From assembly GCA_964451785.1 (NCBI GenBank), contig CAYVJG010000029.1:1-38956 (forward strand): 38,956 nucleotides of DNA. The letters are read 5' to 3'. Below the pieces are notes generated by a model. The model saw nothing but the letters and a program-made list of their open reading frames with translations, had not been told where the DNA came from and made no database searches. Origin of the DNA: JAJYSO01 sp964451785 (GTDB lineage Bacteria; Bacteroidota; Bacteroidia; Flavobacteriales; Flavobacteriaceae). Positions 22,047 through 29,518 of the stretch are shown in pieces. The first letter of the stretch is position 1. Each line of letters begins with the position of its first letter. The translations under genes were made by a program, and so were the position numbers.

Positions 22047-22823
22047 ATGCAACTCAATCTTACTAAACCGATTTGTTTTTTTGATCTTGAAACTACAGGG
22101 ACGAATGTGGCTAATGATCGCATAGTTGAAATTTCTGTACTCAAGATTTTTCCTAATGGCAATAAAGAAAGCCATACCTGGCGCGTCAATCCAGAGCGCC
22201 CTATTCCCAAAGAAACATCGGCTATCCATGGAATATACGATGAAGATGTGGCTAATGAACCCACCTTTAAAGCGTTGTCAAAGACCATTTATAACTTGAT
22301 TAAAGGCTGTGATTTAGGTGGGTATAACAGCGATAGGTTTGATATTCCGTTATTAGCCGAAGAAATGTTGCGCGCTGAGGTAGATTTTGAACTCAAAAAT
22401 GTATCGGCAGTAGATGTGCAGACGATATTTCACAAAAAAGAAAAACGAACATTAGAGGCCGCGTATAAATTTTATTGTGATAAAGATTTAACCGATGCCC
22501 ACACAGCAGCGGCCGATACTAATGCTACTTATGAAGTGCTGATGTCTCAACTAGATCGCTATCCCGATTTGGAAAACGATATGAAGTGGTTAGCTAATTT
22601 TAGTTCGCATAAAAAGAATGCCGATTTTGCCGGATTTATAGCTTTTAATAAAGAAGGGAAAGAAGTATTTTCTTTTGGTAAGCACAAAGGAAAACTAGTT
22701 GAACAAGTGTTAGATGAAGAGCCGGGTTATTTTGGATGGATGCAAAATGCAAACTTTCCCTTGTACACTAAAAAGATTTTGACACAGATCAAACTGCGTA
22801 AACTTTCAGATAAACTCAACTAG
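22047..22823 (+). CDS. DnaQ-like 3'-5' exonuclease (DEDDh family)
   Basis: This 258-residue protein, from the ATG at 22047, begins right at the exonuclease fold: ICFFDLETTGTN holds the first Asp and Glu (motif I). Motif II is YNSDRFDIPLLAEEML, and motif III is the His/Asp of DAHTAAADTNATYEVL, which makes it the DEDDh type. The upstream ATG at 21996 would add 17 residues with no family support. The C-terminal 80 residues contain FSFGKHKGKLVEQVLDEEPG and YFGWMQNANFPLYTKK, a conserved appendage in flavobacterial members. It acts on DNA or RNA; whether it proofreads, repairs or processes RNA is not clear. It is followed directly, with no gap, by the FAH-family gene, and then by cinA three bases later, forming an operon. 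Confidence 0.88.
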   Translation: MQLNLTKPICFFDLETTGTNVANDRIVEISVLKIFPNGNKESHTWRVNPERPIPKETSAIHGIYDEDVANEPTFKALSKTIYNLIKGCDLGGYNSDRFDIPLLAEEMLRAEVDFELKNVSAVDVQTIFHKKEKRTLEAAYKFYCDKDLTDAHTAAADTNATYEVLMSQLDRYPDLENDMKWLANFSSHKKNADFAGFIAFNKEGKEVFSFGKHKGKLVEQVLDEEPGYFGWMQNANFPLYTKKILTQIKLRKLSDKLN

Positions 22824-23438
22824 ATGAAAATAATTTGTGTTGGTCGCAATTATGCGGCACATATTGACGAGCTTCAAAATGAACGCCCGGCCGAACCGGT
22901 GTTGTTTGCTAAGCCAGAAACGGCTCGCTTGTCGGCAGAAAATGATTTTTACATTCCTGATTTTTCAAAGGATGTGCATTATGAAGTGGAGTTGTTGGTA
23001 AAAATTTCGAAAGTAGGAAAGTACATTCAACCTAAATTTGCACATAAATATTACGACAAAATAGGTTTAGGAATCGATTTTACAGCGCGTGATGTACAAA
23101 CTCAATTAAAAGTAAAAGGCTTGCCTTGGGAAAAAGCAAAAGCTTTTGATGGATCTGCCGTAATTAGCGATAAGTGGCTAGATAAATCTACCATTGAAAA
23201 TCTTCAGCACATCGATTTTTCGCTAAGTAAAAATCAAGAACTCGTTCAGCAAGGTAATACCCAGTTGATGTTGTGGTCTATAGATGAATTGATTGCGGAA
23301 ATATCACGTTATTTTACCTTAAAAATGGGGGATGTTATTTTTACAGGAACGCCATCTGGAGTTGGTGCTGTCAAAGAAGGTGATCTGCTAGAAGGATTTA
23401 TAGGTGAAGAATCTATGTTTAAAGTAGCTGTTCGTTAA
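22824..23438 (+). CDS. Fumarylacetoacetate hydrolase (FAH) family protein
   Basis: This 204-residue single-domain FAH protein has IICVGRNYAAHIDEL at the N-terminus, VHYEVELLVKISKVG with the metal-binding Glu residues, and IDFTARDVQT. It ends in the block GDVIFTGTPSGVGAVKEGD. Family members are Mg-dependent C-C hydrolases, decarboxylases or isomerases such as oxaloacetate decarboxylase/acylpyruvase and HpaG-type isomerase. The neighbours (exonuclease and cinA) do not reveal which. The ATG follows the exonuclease stop codon with no intervening base, so translation is coupled. It is cytosolic and of standard length for the short form. Confidence 0.88.
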   Translation: MKIICVGRNYAAHIDELQNERPAEPVLFAKPETARLSAENDFYIPDFSKDVHYEVELLVKISKVGKYIQPKFAHKYYDKIGLGIDFTARDVQTQLKVKGLPWEKAKAFDGSAVISDKWLDKSTIENLQHIDFSLSKNQELVQQGNTQLMLWSIDELIAEISRYFTLKMGDVIFTGTPSGVGAVKEGDLLEGFIGEESMFKVAVR

Positions 23439-23441
23439 ATT

Positions 23442-24686
23442 ATGAAAGCCCAAATTATCACTATAGGGAATGAAATTTTAATCGGGCAAATTGTCGATTC
23501 TAATTCAGCTTATATAGGAAAAGCCTTGACGAAAATCGGGGTTGATGTTGTTGAAATAAAATCGATTAAAGATCAGCGTCAATCCATTTTGGATAGTTTA
23601 GAAGCCGCTAAAGCAGCAGTTGATTTAGTAATTATAACCGGTGGATTAGGACCGACAAATGACGATATTACAAAATCTACATTTTGCGAATTCTTTGCCG
23701 ATACATTGGTAGAAAATCCAAAAGTGTTACAGCATATAAAACAGCTTTTTGGTGCTACAAATGAGCCGATATTGCCCGCTAATATAAGTCAGGCTTTACT
23801 ACCGTCAAAAGCTACTGCATTACACAACGCTTATGGTACAGCTCCGGGCATGTGGGTAGAAGAAAAGGGCGTTGTTTATGTAGCTTTACCCGGGGTGCCT
23901 TATGAAATGCGCGGTTTGATAGACAATGAAGTGATTCCGCGATTGAAAAAGCAATTTAAGCATCCGTTTATTGTGCAAAAAACGGTATTGACTTACGGGG
24001 TAGGTGAAAGCCGTTTAGCAGCAAAATTAGAGACTTGGGAAGCAAATTTGCCACGCAAGATGGAGTTGGCTTATTTGCCGGCACCGGGCAGTGTACGGTT
24101 GCGCTTAACAGATAGAGGCGAAGATGAACAGCAGCTTCGTCTTGAAATGACTCAACAGTTAGATAATTTGCAAGCGTTGATAGGTGATTGCATTAAAGGT
24201 TATGAAGATGACAAATCTTGGCCGCAATTGTTAGGCGAGCGTTTGGCGCAAAGCGGAAAAACCTTAGCTATAGCAGAAAGCTGTACAGGAGGAAAGTTAG
24301 CGAGCTTATTTACAGAAATTCCAGGAGCATCAGCTTATTTTAAAGGCGGTATAGTGGCATATGATACGGCTATAAAATCAACAGTGTTAGGCGTGTCAGA
24401 ACGATTGATTGCAGAATACTCTGTAGTGAGTGCTGCGGTGGCTCGGGCTATGGCAAAGCAAACATGTTTATTATTTAATGCCGATTATGCTTTAGCAACA
24501 ACCGGAAATGCAGGACCGACAAAAGGTGATAGTGATGCAGAGGTAGGAACGGTGTTTATTGCACTTGCCACGGCTGAAAATGTAGTTGTTAAAGAATTCC
24601 ACTTGGGAAATTTGCGTAAAAAAGTAGTTGAAAAGGCCTTAGTCAAAGCGCTGCAAATGCTAGATGAAGCTAGTGTAAGCCGTTAA
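23442..24686 (+). CDS. cinA: CinA-family protein, nicotinamide-nucleotide amidohydrolase
   Basis: This 414-residue, two-domain protein has an N-terminal MoaB/MogA-like domain (about 1-170) with ITIGNEILIGQIVDSNSAYI and IITGGLGPTNDDITKS. In CinA this domain is linked to ADP-ribose pyrophosphatase activity. The C-terminal PncC domain (about 255-410) has AESCTGGKLASLFTEIPGAS and ALATTGNAGPTKGDS and hydrolyses nicotinamide mononucleotide to recycle NAD precursors. Spacing of three bases from the FAH gene indicates one operon. The gene has no clear tie to competence here. Length is normal. Nothing is missing in the core motifs. Confidence 0.92.
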   Translation: MKAQIITIGNEILIGQIVDSNSAYIGKALTKIGVDVVEIKSIKDQRQSILDSLEAAKAAVDLVIITGGLGPTNDDITKSTFCEFFADTLVENPKVLQHIKQLFGATNEPILPANISQALLPSKATALHNAYGTAPGMWVEEKGVVYVALPGVPYEMRGLIDNEVIPRLKKQFKHPFIVQKTVLTYGVGESRLAAKLETWEANLPRKMELAYLPAPGSVRLRLTDRGEDEQQLRLEMTQQLDNLQALIGDCIKGYEDDKSWPQLLGERLAQSGKTLAIAESCTGGKLASLFTEIPGASAYFKGGIVAYDTAIKSTVLGVSERLIAEYSVVSAAVARAMAKQTCLLFNADYALATTGNAGPTKGDSDAEVGTVFIALATAENVVVKEFHLGNLRKKVVEKALVKALQMLDEASVSR

Positions 24687-24753
24687 GCAGAAGAATTGTG
24701 TGTTAAAAATGATGAAGAATTGCAGAAACAGTAGAAAAAAGATAAAGAAATTG

Positions 24754-24761
24754 TATCTTTG
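24754..24761 (+). promoter_or_regulatory. Orphan -7 box (TATCTTTG) 230 bases ahead of rpmB
   Basis: TATCTTTG is a perfect TAnnTTTG match in the 304-base gap between cinA and rpmB (24687-24990). No open frame lies between it and rpmB. It may be a distal rpmB promoter giving a long leader, or may drive a short RNA of about 180-190 bases ending near 24945. I do not recognise a known RNA family there. Confidence 0.4.
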
Positions 24762-24914
24762 CAATCTGTAAAAATAATTTTGTCGTTTTGTTTAGCAGGT
24801 GTGAGCTGTTAAAAGCAGTAGATAACATACTACTTTTCGACAGATAAACGTTTAAGAAGTAACTAATTAATAACGATGTAGGTTAAAATTGCTCTGTATA
24901 GAGTGAAGATTATA

Positions 24915-24945
24915 TTTTTAGAAAGACTATGCTTATTTCTAAAAA
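24915..24945. promoter_or_regulatory. 10-bp inverted repeat upstream of the rpmB promoter box
   Basis: TTTTTAGAAA (24915-24924) and TTTCTAAAAA (24936-24945) are perfectly complementary around an 11-base centre, ending eight bases before the TAAATTTG box. The position overlaps where the -33 element would lie, which would suit an operator. There is no T tail, so it is not a normal terminator. Confidence 0.35.
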
Positions 24946-24953
24946 ATAATCAT

Positions 24954-24961
24954 TAAATTTG
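24954..24961 (+). promoter_or_regulatory. -7 box (TAAATTTG) of the rpmB operon
   Basis: TAAATTTG fits TAnnTTTG and lies 29 bases ahead of the rpmB start, a usual leader distance. No TTG is evident upstream, where an inverted repeat lies instead. Confidence 0.5.
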
Positions 24962-24990
24962 CATCCCGATTTAATAAAAAAATTTGAATC

Positions 24991-25230
24991 ATGTCGAGAG
25001 TTTGTGAACTTACCGGAAAAAAGGCGATGGTTGGCAACAACGTGTCACACGCGATGAATAAAACCAAACGCAAGTTTAAAGTCAACTTAGTAAAAAAACG
25101 TTTCTACCTTCCGGAAGAAGACAGTTGGATTACACTTAAAGTGTCAACAAGAGCGTTGAAAACAATCAACAAAAAAGGAATTACAGCAGTAGTTAAAGAA
25201 GCTCGCGAAAAAGGGTTTTTGAAAAAATAA
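24991..25230 (+). CDS. rpmB: 50S ribosomal protein L28
   Basis: This 79-residue basic protein begins SRVCELTGKKAMVGNNVSHA, the L28 signature, and continues with NKTKRKFKVNLVKKRFYLP and WITLKVSTRALKTINKKG. It is part of the large ribosomal subunit. It is followed by rpmG (22-base gap) and the DUF4295 gene (nine-base gap), an arrangement typical of Bacteroidota. Length and motif order are normal. Confidence 0.97.
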   Translation: MSRVCELTGKKAMVGNNVSHAMNKTKRKFKVNLVKKRFYLPEEDSWITLKVSTRALKTINKKGITAVVKEAREKGFLKK

Positions 25231-25252
25231 GCTGACTTAAAAAAAAACTGGT

Positions 25253-25435
25253 ATGGCAAAAAAAGGTAACAGAAAACAGGTTATTTTAGAATGTACTGAA
25301 CAAAAAGGCACTGGAGTTCCAGGAATGTCTCGTTACATTACAACTAAAAACAAAAAAAATACGCCAGACAGAATGGAGTTGAAAAAATACAACCCTTATC
25401 TGCGTAAAATGACAATTCACAAAGAAATTAAATAG
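25253..25435 (+). CDS. rpmG: 50S ribosomal protein L33
   Basis: This 60-residue basic protein reads AKKGNRKQVILECTEQKGTG, then RYITTKNKKNTPDRMELKKY and NPYLRKMTIHKEIK, all typical of L33. A zinc-binding cysteine quartet is absent (only the Cys of LECTEQ remains), so it is the zinc-independent (C-minus) form. It is second in the rpmB-rpmG-DUF4295 operon. Confidence 0.97.
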   Translation: MAKKGNRKQVILECTEQKGTGVPGMSRYITTKNKKNTPDRMELKKYNPYLRKMTIHKEIK

Positions 25436-25444
25436 TAATACATT

Positions 25445-25597
25445 ATGGCAAAGAAAGCAATGTCCCGCGTTCAGACTGGTTCAAAACGTTTGACCAAAGC
25501 TGTAAATATGGTCAGATCTGAAAAAACCGGTGCTTATGTTTTTAGAGAAGCCATTATGGCTCCTGAAGAAGTAAACGACTATTTCAAAAAGAAATAA
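25445..25597 (+). CDS. DUF4295 protein, 50 residues, Bacteroidota-specific
   Basis: This short gene starts at the ATG in CATTATGGC nine bases after rpmG and ends at TAA 25595-25597. It encodes 50 residues: AKKAMSRVQTGSKRLTKAVN, then MVRSEKTGAYVFREAIM and APEEVNDYFKKK. It is very basic and resembles the small DUF4295 proteins that accompany rpmB and rpmG throughout Bacteroidota. A ribosome-linked role is suggested by the operon and the charge, but the function has not been established to my knowledge. A hairpin terminator 25 bases downstream closes the operon before ftsY. Confidence 0.88.
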   Translation: MAKKAMSRVQTGSKRLTKAVNMVRSEKTGAYVFREAIMAPEEVNDYFKKK

Positions 25598-25621
25598 GTT
25601 TACCTATAAACGCTTTATATT

Positions 25622-25668
25622 AAGCCGTTTCGCTCTTTGATATCTCTTAAAGACGAAACGGCTTTTTG
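25622..25668 (+). terminator. Terminator of the rpmB-rpmG-DUF4295 operon
   Basis: AAGCCGTTTCG (25622-25632) pairs perfectly with CGAAACGGCTT (25654-25664), followed by a T run. The 21-base loop separates the arms. Confidence 0.85.
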
Positions 25669-25672
25669 TTTG

Positions 25673-25680
25673 TATATTTG
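25673..25680 (+). promoter_or_regulatory. -7 box (TATATTTG) of the ftsY promoter
   Basis: TATATTTG fits TAnnTTTG, directly after the rpmB operon terminator and 82 bases ahead of ftsY. No good upstream TTG is present, as the terminator stem lies there. Confidence 0.5.
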
Positions 25681-25762
25681 TCTCAGTTTCTATTATCACT
25701 TCAACTTGTTTAGAAACTGTTTTAAGTAGAAACCTCAATTTATTTAAACTCTATTGTAGATT

Positions 25763-26719
25763 ATGGGCTTTTTTAAAAAAATATTTTCAAAAGAAAAAAA
25801 AGAAACGCTTGATAAAGGATTAGAAAAATCTAACCAGAGCTTCTTAGGAAAACTCAGTAAAGCTGTTGCTGGTAAATCTAAAGTTGATGCTGAGGTTTTA
25901 GATGATTTGGAAGAAGTCCTTATCTCTAGTGATGTGGGTGTGGCTACTACCATTAAAATCATCAACCGCATTGAAGAGCGCGTGGCGCGTGATAAATATC
26001 TAGGCACTGCTGAACTCGATACAATTCTGCGCGAAGAAATAGCAGGCTTGTTGAGTGAAACTGGGGCTGAAGATGGTACTCAATTTTCTGTGCCTGACCA
26101 TAAACCTCATGTGGTAATGGTTGTTGGGGTTAATGGCGTAGGAAAAACGACTACAATAGGGAAGTTGGCTTATCAATTTAAAAAGCAAGGTAAAAGCGTT
26201 GTTTTAGGCGCTGCTGATACCTTTAGAGCTGCTGCCATTGAACAATTAGAAATCTGGTCAGAACGCGTTGACGTACCTATCGTCAAACAAAAAATGGGAA
26301 GTGATCCTGCCTCTGTGGCTTTTGATACTCTGCAGAGTGCTGTGAGTCAAAATGCCGATGTGGTGTTGATTGATACGGCCGGACGTTTACACAATAAAGT
26401 AAACTTGATGAATGAGTTGTCAAAGGTGAAACGCGTGATGCAAAAAGTAGTTGGCGATGCGCCACACGATGTGATGTTGGTGTTAGATGGTTCTACCGGG
26501 CAAAATGCCTTTGAACAAGCTAAGCAGTTTACAGCTGCTACTGAAGTAACCTCATTGGCAGTCACTAAACTCGATGGTACCGCAAAAGGGGGAGTGGTGA
26601 TTGGTATCAGTGATCAATTCCAAATTCCGGTGCGTTACATTGGGGTAGGTGAAGGTATAGAAGATTTGCAAGTGTTTAATAAAAGTGAATTTGTCGATTC
26701 ATTTTTTAAACGAGTATAA
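25763..26719 (+). CDS. ftsY: Signal recognition particle receptor FtsY
   Basis: This 318-residue SRP GTPase docks ribosome-SRP complexes at the inner membrane. The short Lys-rich N-terminus (FFKKIFSKEKKETLDKGLEK) is followed by the NG domain. G1 is GVNGVGKTTTIGKLA, then AADTFRAAAIEQLEIW, G3 VVLIDTAGRLHNKVNLM and G4 TKLDGTAKGG, ending in GVGEGIEDLQVFN. The acidic A domain of E. coli FtsY is absent, as is normal in this phylum. It is separated from the ribosomal genes by a terminator and has its own promoter box. The following small membrane protein gene starts two bases after its stop. Confidence 0.97.
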   Translation: MGFFKKIFSKEKKETLDKGLEKSNQSFLGKLSKAVAGKSKVDAEVLDDLEEVLISSDVGVATTIKIINRIEERVARDKYLGTAELDTILREEIAGLLSETGAEDGTQFSVPDHKPHVVMVVGVNGVGKTTTIGKLAYQFKKQGKSVVLGAADTFRAAAIEQLEIWSERVDVPIVKQKMGSDPASVAFDTLQSAVSQNADVVLIDTAGRLHNKVNLMNELSKVKRVMQKVVGDAPHDVMLVLDGSTGQNAFEQAKQFTAATEVTSLAVTKLDGTAKGGVVIGISDQFQIPVRYIGVGEGIEDLQVFNKSEFVDSFFKRV

Positions 26720-26720
26720 T

Positions 26721-27038
26721 ATGAGTGATTCACAAAACACTTCCGAAACGCAGCCTAAACCCTTTTCAAAAGAACGGACGAAAGCAATTATCTGTAAGGT
26801 GATTTACTTTTACAGTTTGTTTTTTGTCATCATGAAATTTATGGCGGTGATGCAAGGCCATAACCTTGCGGCTAACATGTTGATAGCTGTGCCGTTTATG
26901 GTGTTTACTTGGTTGGGGTTTAGAATGGAAAAAAGAAAAACCTACTCATGGCTTTACGTGATAGTCGGTGTAATCGTTATTTCTGTATTGCGCTATTATG
27001 AGTTAGATTTATTAAATTATCTCAGTCAGCGTCTTTAA
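26721..27038 (+). CDS. Small membrane protein, three predicted helices, unknown function
   Basis: From the ATG at 26721, one base after the ftsY stop codon, this gene encodes 105 residues. A longer in-frame reading from 26685 would overlap ftsY and is unlikely. The N-terminus is polar (SDSQNTSETQPKPFSKERTK). Three hydrophobic stretches follow: VIYFYSLFFVIMKFMAVMQ, ANMLIAVPFMVFTWLGF and WLYVIVGVIVISVLRY. I do not recognise a family. Being coupled to ftsY, it may be co-expressed with the membrane-targeting receptor. A good terminator follows. Confidence 0.75.
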   Translation: MSDSQNTSETQPKPFSKERTKAIICKVIYFYSLFFVIMKFMAVMQGHNLAANMLIAVPFMVFTWLGFRMEKRKTYSWLYVIVGVIVISVLRYYELDLLNYLSQRL

Positions 27039-27069
27039 AAAAATACATCGTTAGATGTTTTAATATTGA

Positions 27070-27094
27070 AAGCAGCCTCTTGGCTGCTTTTTTT
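27070..27094 (+). terminator. Terminator after the ftsY operon
   Basis: AGCAGCC (27071-27077) pairs with GGCTGCT (27082-27088) around a four-base loop, followed by seven T. It lies 33 bases past the small membrane protein gene. No gene is seen in the rest of the gap to 27311, which is A/T-rich. Confidence 0.9.
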
Positions 27095-27266
27095 ATGCTT
27101 ACTAATTAGGTGTTTCTTTGCTAAATATATAATTTTGATTTTGTAGTTAACAAATAATTAGTATTACTAAATTGATAGTCTGCATATTATATGTTGGTAA
27201 TAATGTGTTTTATCGACTCGATTATTATTAAATGAATATTTATATGTTTATTTATAAAAAAAATGT

Positions 27267-27274
27267 TATATTTG
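27267..27274 (+). promoter_or_regulatory. -7 box (TATATTTG) of the T9SS cargo gene
   Basis: TATATTTG fits TAnnTTTG 37 bases ahead of the start at 27312. Confidence 0.5.
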
Positions 27275-27311
27275 AACAAATGGAAATATAAACTAAATTT
27301 AAAAATTCATT

Positions 27312-28265
27312 ATGAAAAAAATTACTCTTTTAGCAGCAGCGTTTATCTTTGCTGCTGGTGTGCAAGCACAAACGACTTCTTTTGAATCGAGCGAAGGTTA
27401 TTCTGCTGGAGCTCTTGATGGGCAAAATGGCTGGGCAATTCCTGTTGACTTACAAGGACAAGCTGTAGCAGGAACTATCGCCGTGGATAATGGTGAGGCT
27501 TCTGATGGAACTAGTGCAGTAAAATTTAATACAGGTAATTTAGGCTATGTTGAATATGCTGCGGCAGATAGTGTTGGTGCTGGTAACACTATTGATATTT
27601 CATTTGATGCGTATGTTAGTTCAACTGTAACAAGTACAGATGATGATGCAGTTCGTGTTAACCTAGGATCTGATATTGGAGCTGGAGTATATTTAGATTT
27701 TTCAGAAGGTGGTCTTCAACTTTTAAATGTTGGTATTGACCAAGCAACTCAGCAACAAGGCTTATATATTTTGAGCGATACATATGATACTCCAGAAGAC
27801 CAGTGGTTTACAGTTAATTTGGCTGTTGATATTGATCAATCTACAGCGACTGTTCTTGTGGCAGGAGATACCGTGGGAACTGCTGTTTTTGGAGGGATTA
27901 TTGTAGCTGGAGGTAGCATCGCAAATATCATCCCAGCAACCAAAGCTGCAGGCCTTAATTTTGTAACTTTTGGTGGACGTGAGGCTTATGTAGATAATAC
28001 TTCATATACGGTTACTTTAGGTGTTGAAGACTTTCAACAACAAGCTGCTTTTACACACTACGTGCAAAACAATCACTTGTACTTAGAAAGCAAAACAGAA
28101 ATCTCTCAAGTTGCTGTTTACAACATGCTAGGACAAGAAGTAGCTAACTCTGAAATTAATAACACAAATGGTAGTTTAGATTTATCTAACTTGACTACTG
28201 GTGTTTATTTAGGTAAGGCAGCTGTTAACGGTCAAGCTAAATCGTTTAAATTTGTGATTAAATAA
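27312..28265 (+). CDS. Secreted protein with type IX secretion C-terminal sorting domain
   Basis: This 317-residue protein has a Sec signal peptide (MKKITLLAAAFIFAAGVQAQ). A mature part of about 215 residues follows, starting TTSFESSEGYSAGALDGQNG, rich in Gly, Ala, Thr and Asp with alternating beta strands, possibly a jelly-roll/concanavalin-like fold. It ends in the T9SS type A sorting domain: VAVYNMLGQEVANSE, LDLSNLTTGVYL and the closing KSFKFVIK. Sorting domains of this kind direct export across the outer membrane by the Bacteroidota type IX system and usual cleavage on arrival. Substrate or function of the mature part is not clear. It is monocistronic, with its own promoter box and terminator. 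Confidence 0.85.
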   Translation: MKKITLLAAAFIFAAGVQAQTTSFESSEGYSAGALDGQNGWAIPVDLQGQAVAGTIAVDNGEASDGTSAVKFNTGNLGYVEYAAADSVGAGNTIDISFDAYVSSTVTSTDDDAVRVNLGSDIGAGVYLDFSEGGLQLLNVGIDQATQQQGLYILSDTYDTPEDQWFTVNLAVDIDQSTATVLVAGDTVGTAVFGGIIVAGGSIANIIPATKAAGLNFVTFGGREAYVDNTSYTVTLGVEDFQQQAAFTHYVQNNHLYLESKTEISQVAVYNMLGQEVANSEINNTNGSLDLSNLTTGVYLGKAAVNGQAKSFKFVIK

Positions 28266-28291
28266 TCACGAGTTATTTTGATTAATATGAA

Positions 28292-28316
28292 AAGCTCCTC
28301 ATTTGAGGGGCTTTTT
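28292..28316 (+). terminator. Terminator of the T9SS cargo gene
   Basis: AAGCTCCTC (28292-28300) pairs with GAGGGGCTT (28305-28313) with one G-T pair, followed by T residues. It lies 27 bases after the stop codon. Confidence 0.85.
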
Positions 28317-28329
28317 TACGTTGGAGGTG

Positions 28330-28460
28330 TTATACCATTAGAATTATTTTTTAGTCCGATTTAGAATATTTTTTATAGGTATAATACCGTGGTTCATAAA
28401 TTACTAGTACAATGAGACAAAGTCGAAATTGGACTATTTAATTTATACATACGGTATTAG
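28330..28460. repeat. MITE-like element, copy 2, with larger inverted repeat
   Basis: The left 56 bases (TTATACC ... GGTATAAT, 28330-28385) match the element at 11586-11642. After it come TAATACCG (28382-28389) and CGGTATTA (28452-28459), an 8-bp perfect inverted pair. The whole forms an imperfect hairpin about 130 bases long: the left arm around AGTCCgATTT (28353-28362) matches, inverted, AAATTGGACT (28426-28435). The sequence CATAAATTACTAG (28395-28407) also occurs at 1897-1909. There is no coding capacity. This suggests a non-autonomous mobile element or a structured repeat. Confidence 0.6.
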
Positions 28461-28510
28461 TTAAGGTGACAATTGTTTAATGGCGCATAAACACCTTAAA
28501 TTGTCCAATT
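28461..28510. repeat. Hairpin TTAAGGTG / CACCTTAA beside the MITE-like element
   Basis: TTAAGGTG (28461-28468) pairs with CACCTTAA (28492-28499). ACAATT (28469-28474) could pair with AATTGT (28499-28504), but only as an alternative fold. It lies immediately after the inverted repeat at 28330-28460 and may be part of the same element. The remaining gap to the tRNA (to 28600) shows no gene. Confidence 0.4.
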
Positions 28511-28600
28511 TTGATAGTGCTTCACTACTCTGAAGAGTTTATGATTCGCAGGATGATGCTATTGAAACTAGTGTGATAAGTCTAAATAGTATAAAAGAGA

Positions 28601-28626
28601 AAAGCCACACTAAAAAGTGTGGCTTT
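28601..28626 (-). terminator. Terminator of the tRNA-Arg transcript
   Basis: AAAGCCACAC (28601-28610) pairs with GTGTGGCTTT (28617-28626). On the minus strand it is followed by a T-rich run and lies eight bases past the tRNA end. Confidence 0.8.
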
Positions 28627-28633
28627 ATACTTG

Positions 28634-28707
28634 TGACCTCGGCAGGATTCAAACCTGCAACCTCCTGAGCCGTAATCAGGGACTCTATTCAGTTGAGCTA
28701 CGAGGCC
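28634..28707 (-). tRNA. tRNA-Arg(ACG)
   Basis: The minus strand folds as a 74-base cloverleaf. The acceptor stem GGCCTCG pairs with CGAGGTC (one G-U) with discriminator A. The anticodon stem CCTGA/TCAGG encloses the seven-base loop TTACGGC, giving anticodon ACG. The T arm GCAGG-TTTGAAT-CCTGC is canonical. No CCA is encoded. A TATCTTTG promoter box lies about 16 bases upstream and a hairpin terminator eight bases downstream, so it is a single-tRNA transcript. Confidence 0.95.
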
Positions 28708-28722
28708 TTTTGTTTACGGATG

Positions 28723-28730
28723 CAAAGATA
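28723..28730 (-). promoter_or_regulatory. -7 box (TATCTTTG) of the tRNA-Arg promoter
   Basis: TATCTTTG on the minus strand fits TAnnTTTG exactly, 15 bases ahead of the mature tRNA 5' end. Confidence 0.6.
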
Positions 28731-28888
28731 TATCTTTTTTAGGATTGCACAACACTTTTTAGACTAAAAAAATCATTTATTTTTTTGATAATTTATAAGT
28801 GGTTGACTTTAAATAAGTTGTTTGTAAAAATATTTTTAGATTACCTAGATAATTTGAATGAGTACCCTAATTGTAGGCTTCTTTTAGT

Positions 28889-28896
28889 TACTTTTG
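28889..28896 (+). promoter_or_regulatory. -7 box (TACTTTTG) of the apt promoter
   Basis: TACTTTTG fits TAnnTTTG 21 bases ahead of the apt start. A TTG at 28871-28873 is 15 bases upstream, a little closer than the usual spacing. Confidence 0.5.
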
Positions 28897-28917
28897 TGTT
28901 TTTAATCAAGTTGTGTT

Positions 28918-29433
28918 ATGCACTTAAAAGATTTTATACGCTCCGTTGAAGACTTTCCTAAGCCTGGAGTAACTTACCTCGATATAACGCCTTTATTGCA
29001 GGATTATAAAGCCGTGCAGGTTGCTGTAGACGAGTTTGTGTTGCGTTTACCTAAGGGGGTGAAAATAGATAAAGTAGTTGGCGTTGAATCGCGTGGATTT
29101 TTCTTTGCAACGCTGTTAGCTGAACGTTTGCAGGCTGGATTGGTATTAGTTCGAAAAGCAGGTAAATTGCCTTATGATACTATAGCCGAAGATTACGGTT
29201 TAGAATACGGCAAAGATAGGATTGAAATTCATCGCGATGCCATTCAGCCTGGCGAACGTGTATTGATTCACGACGATGTTTTGGCGACAGGAGGAACGGC
29301 TTTAGCGGCCTGTAAACTCGTAGAGATATTGAAAGCTGAAATTGTTCAAATCAACTTTTTAATTGAAATTGATAGCCTTAAAGGACGTGATAAACTGACA
29401 AATTATTCTATTGAAGCTTTGATGAATTACTAA
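28918..29433 (+). CDS. apt: Adenine phosphoribosyltransferase
   Basis: This 171-residue purine-salvage enzyme makes AMP from adenine and PRPP. The PRPP-binding signature VLIHDDVLATGGTALA is near residue 118, and the purine-binding part VVGVESRGFFFATLLAERL is near 53. KDFIRSVEDFPKPGVTYLDI is the usual N-terminus of the family. Length is standard. The gene stands alone between the tRNA and a shared hairpin terminator. Confidence 0.96.
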   Translation: MHLKDFIRSVEDFPKPGVTYLDITPLLQDYKAVQVAVDEFVLRLPKGVKIDKVVGVESRGFFFATLLAERLQAGLVLVRKAGKLPYDTIAEDYGLEYGKDRIEIHRDAIQPGERVLIHDDVLATGGTALAACKLVEILKAEIVQINFLIEIDSLKGRDKLTNYSIEALMNY

Positions 29434-29518
29434 TACTGTATGGAAAATTTATTGTTCAATCAGGACAGTGTCGCATTTGTGACTTGAATCCGCCATTCTA
29501 ATTGATATAAATCAACTA

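Noticed and set aside
24915..24945. Inverted repeat as a terminator of cinA or of a small RNA
   Set aside because: It lacks a T run after the stem and is almost entirely A/T in sequence, so an operator or chance palindrome is more likely.
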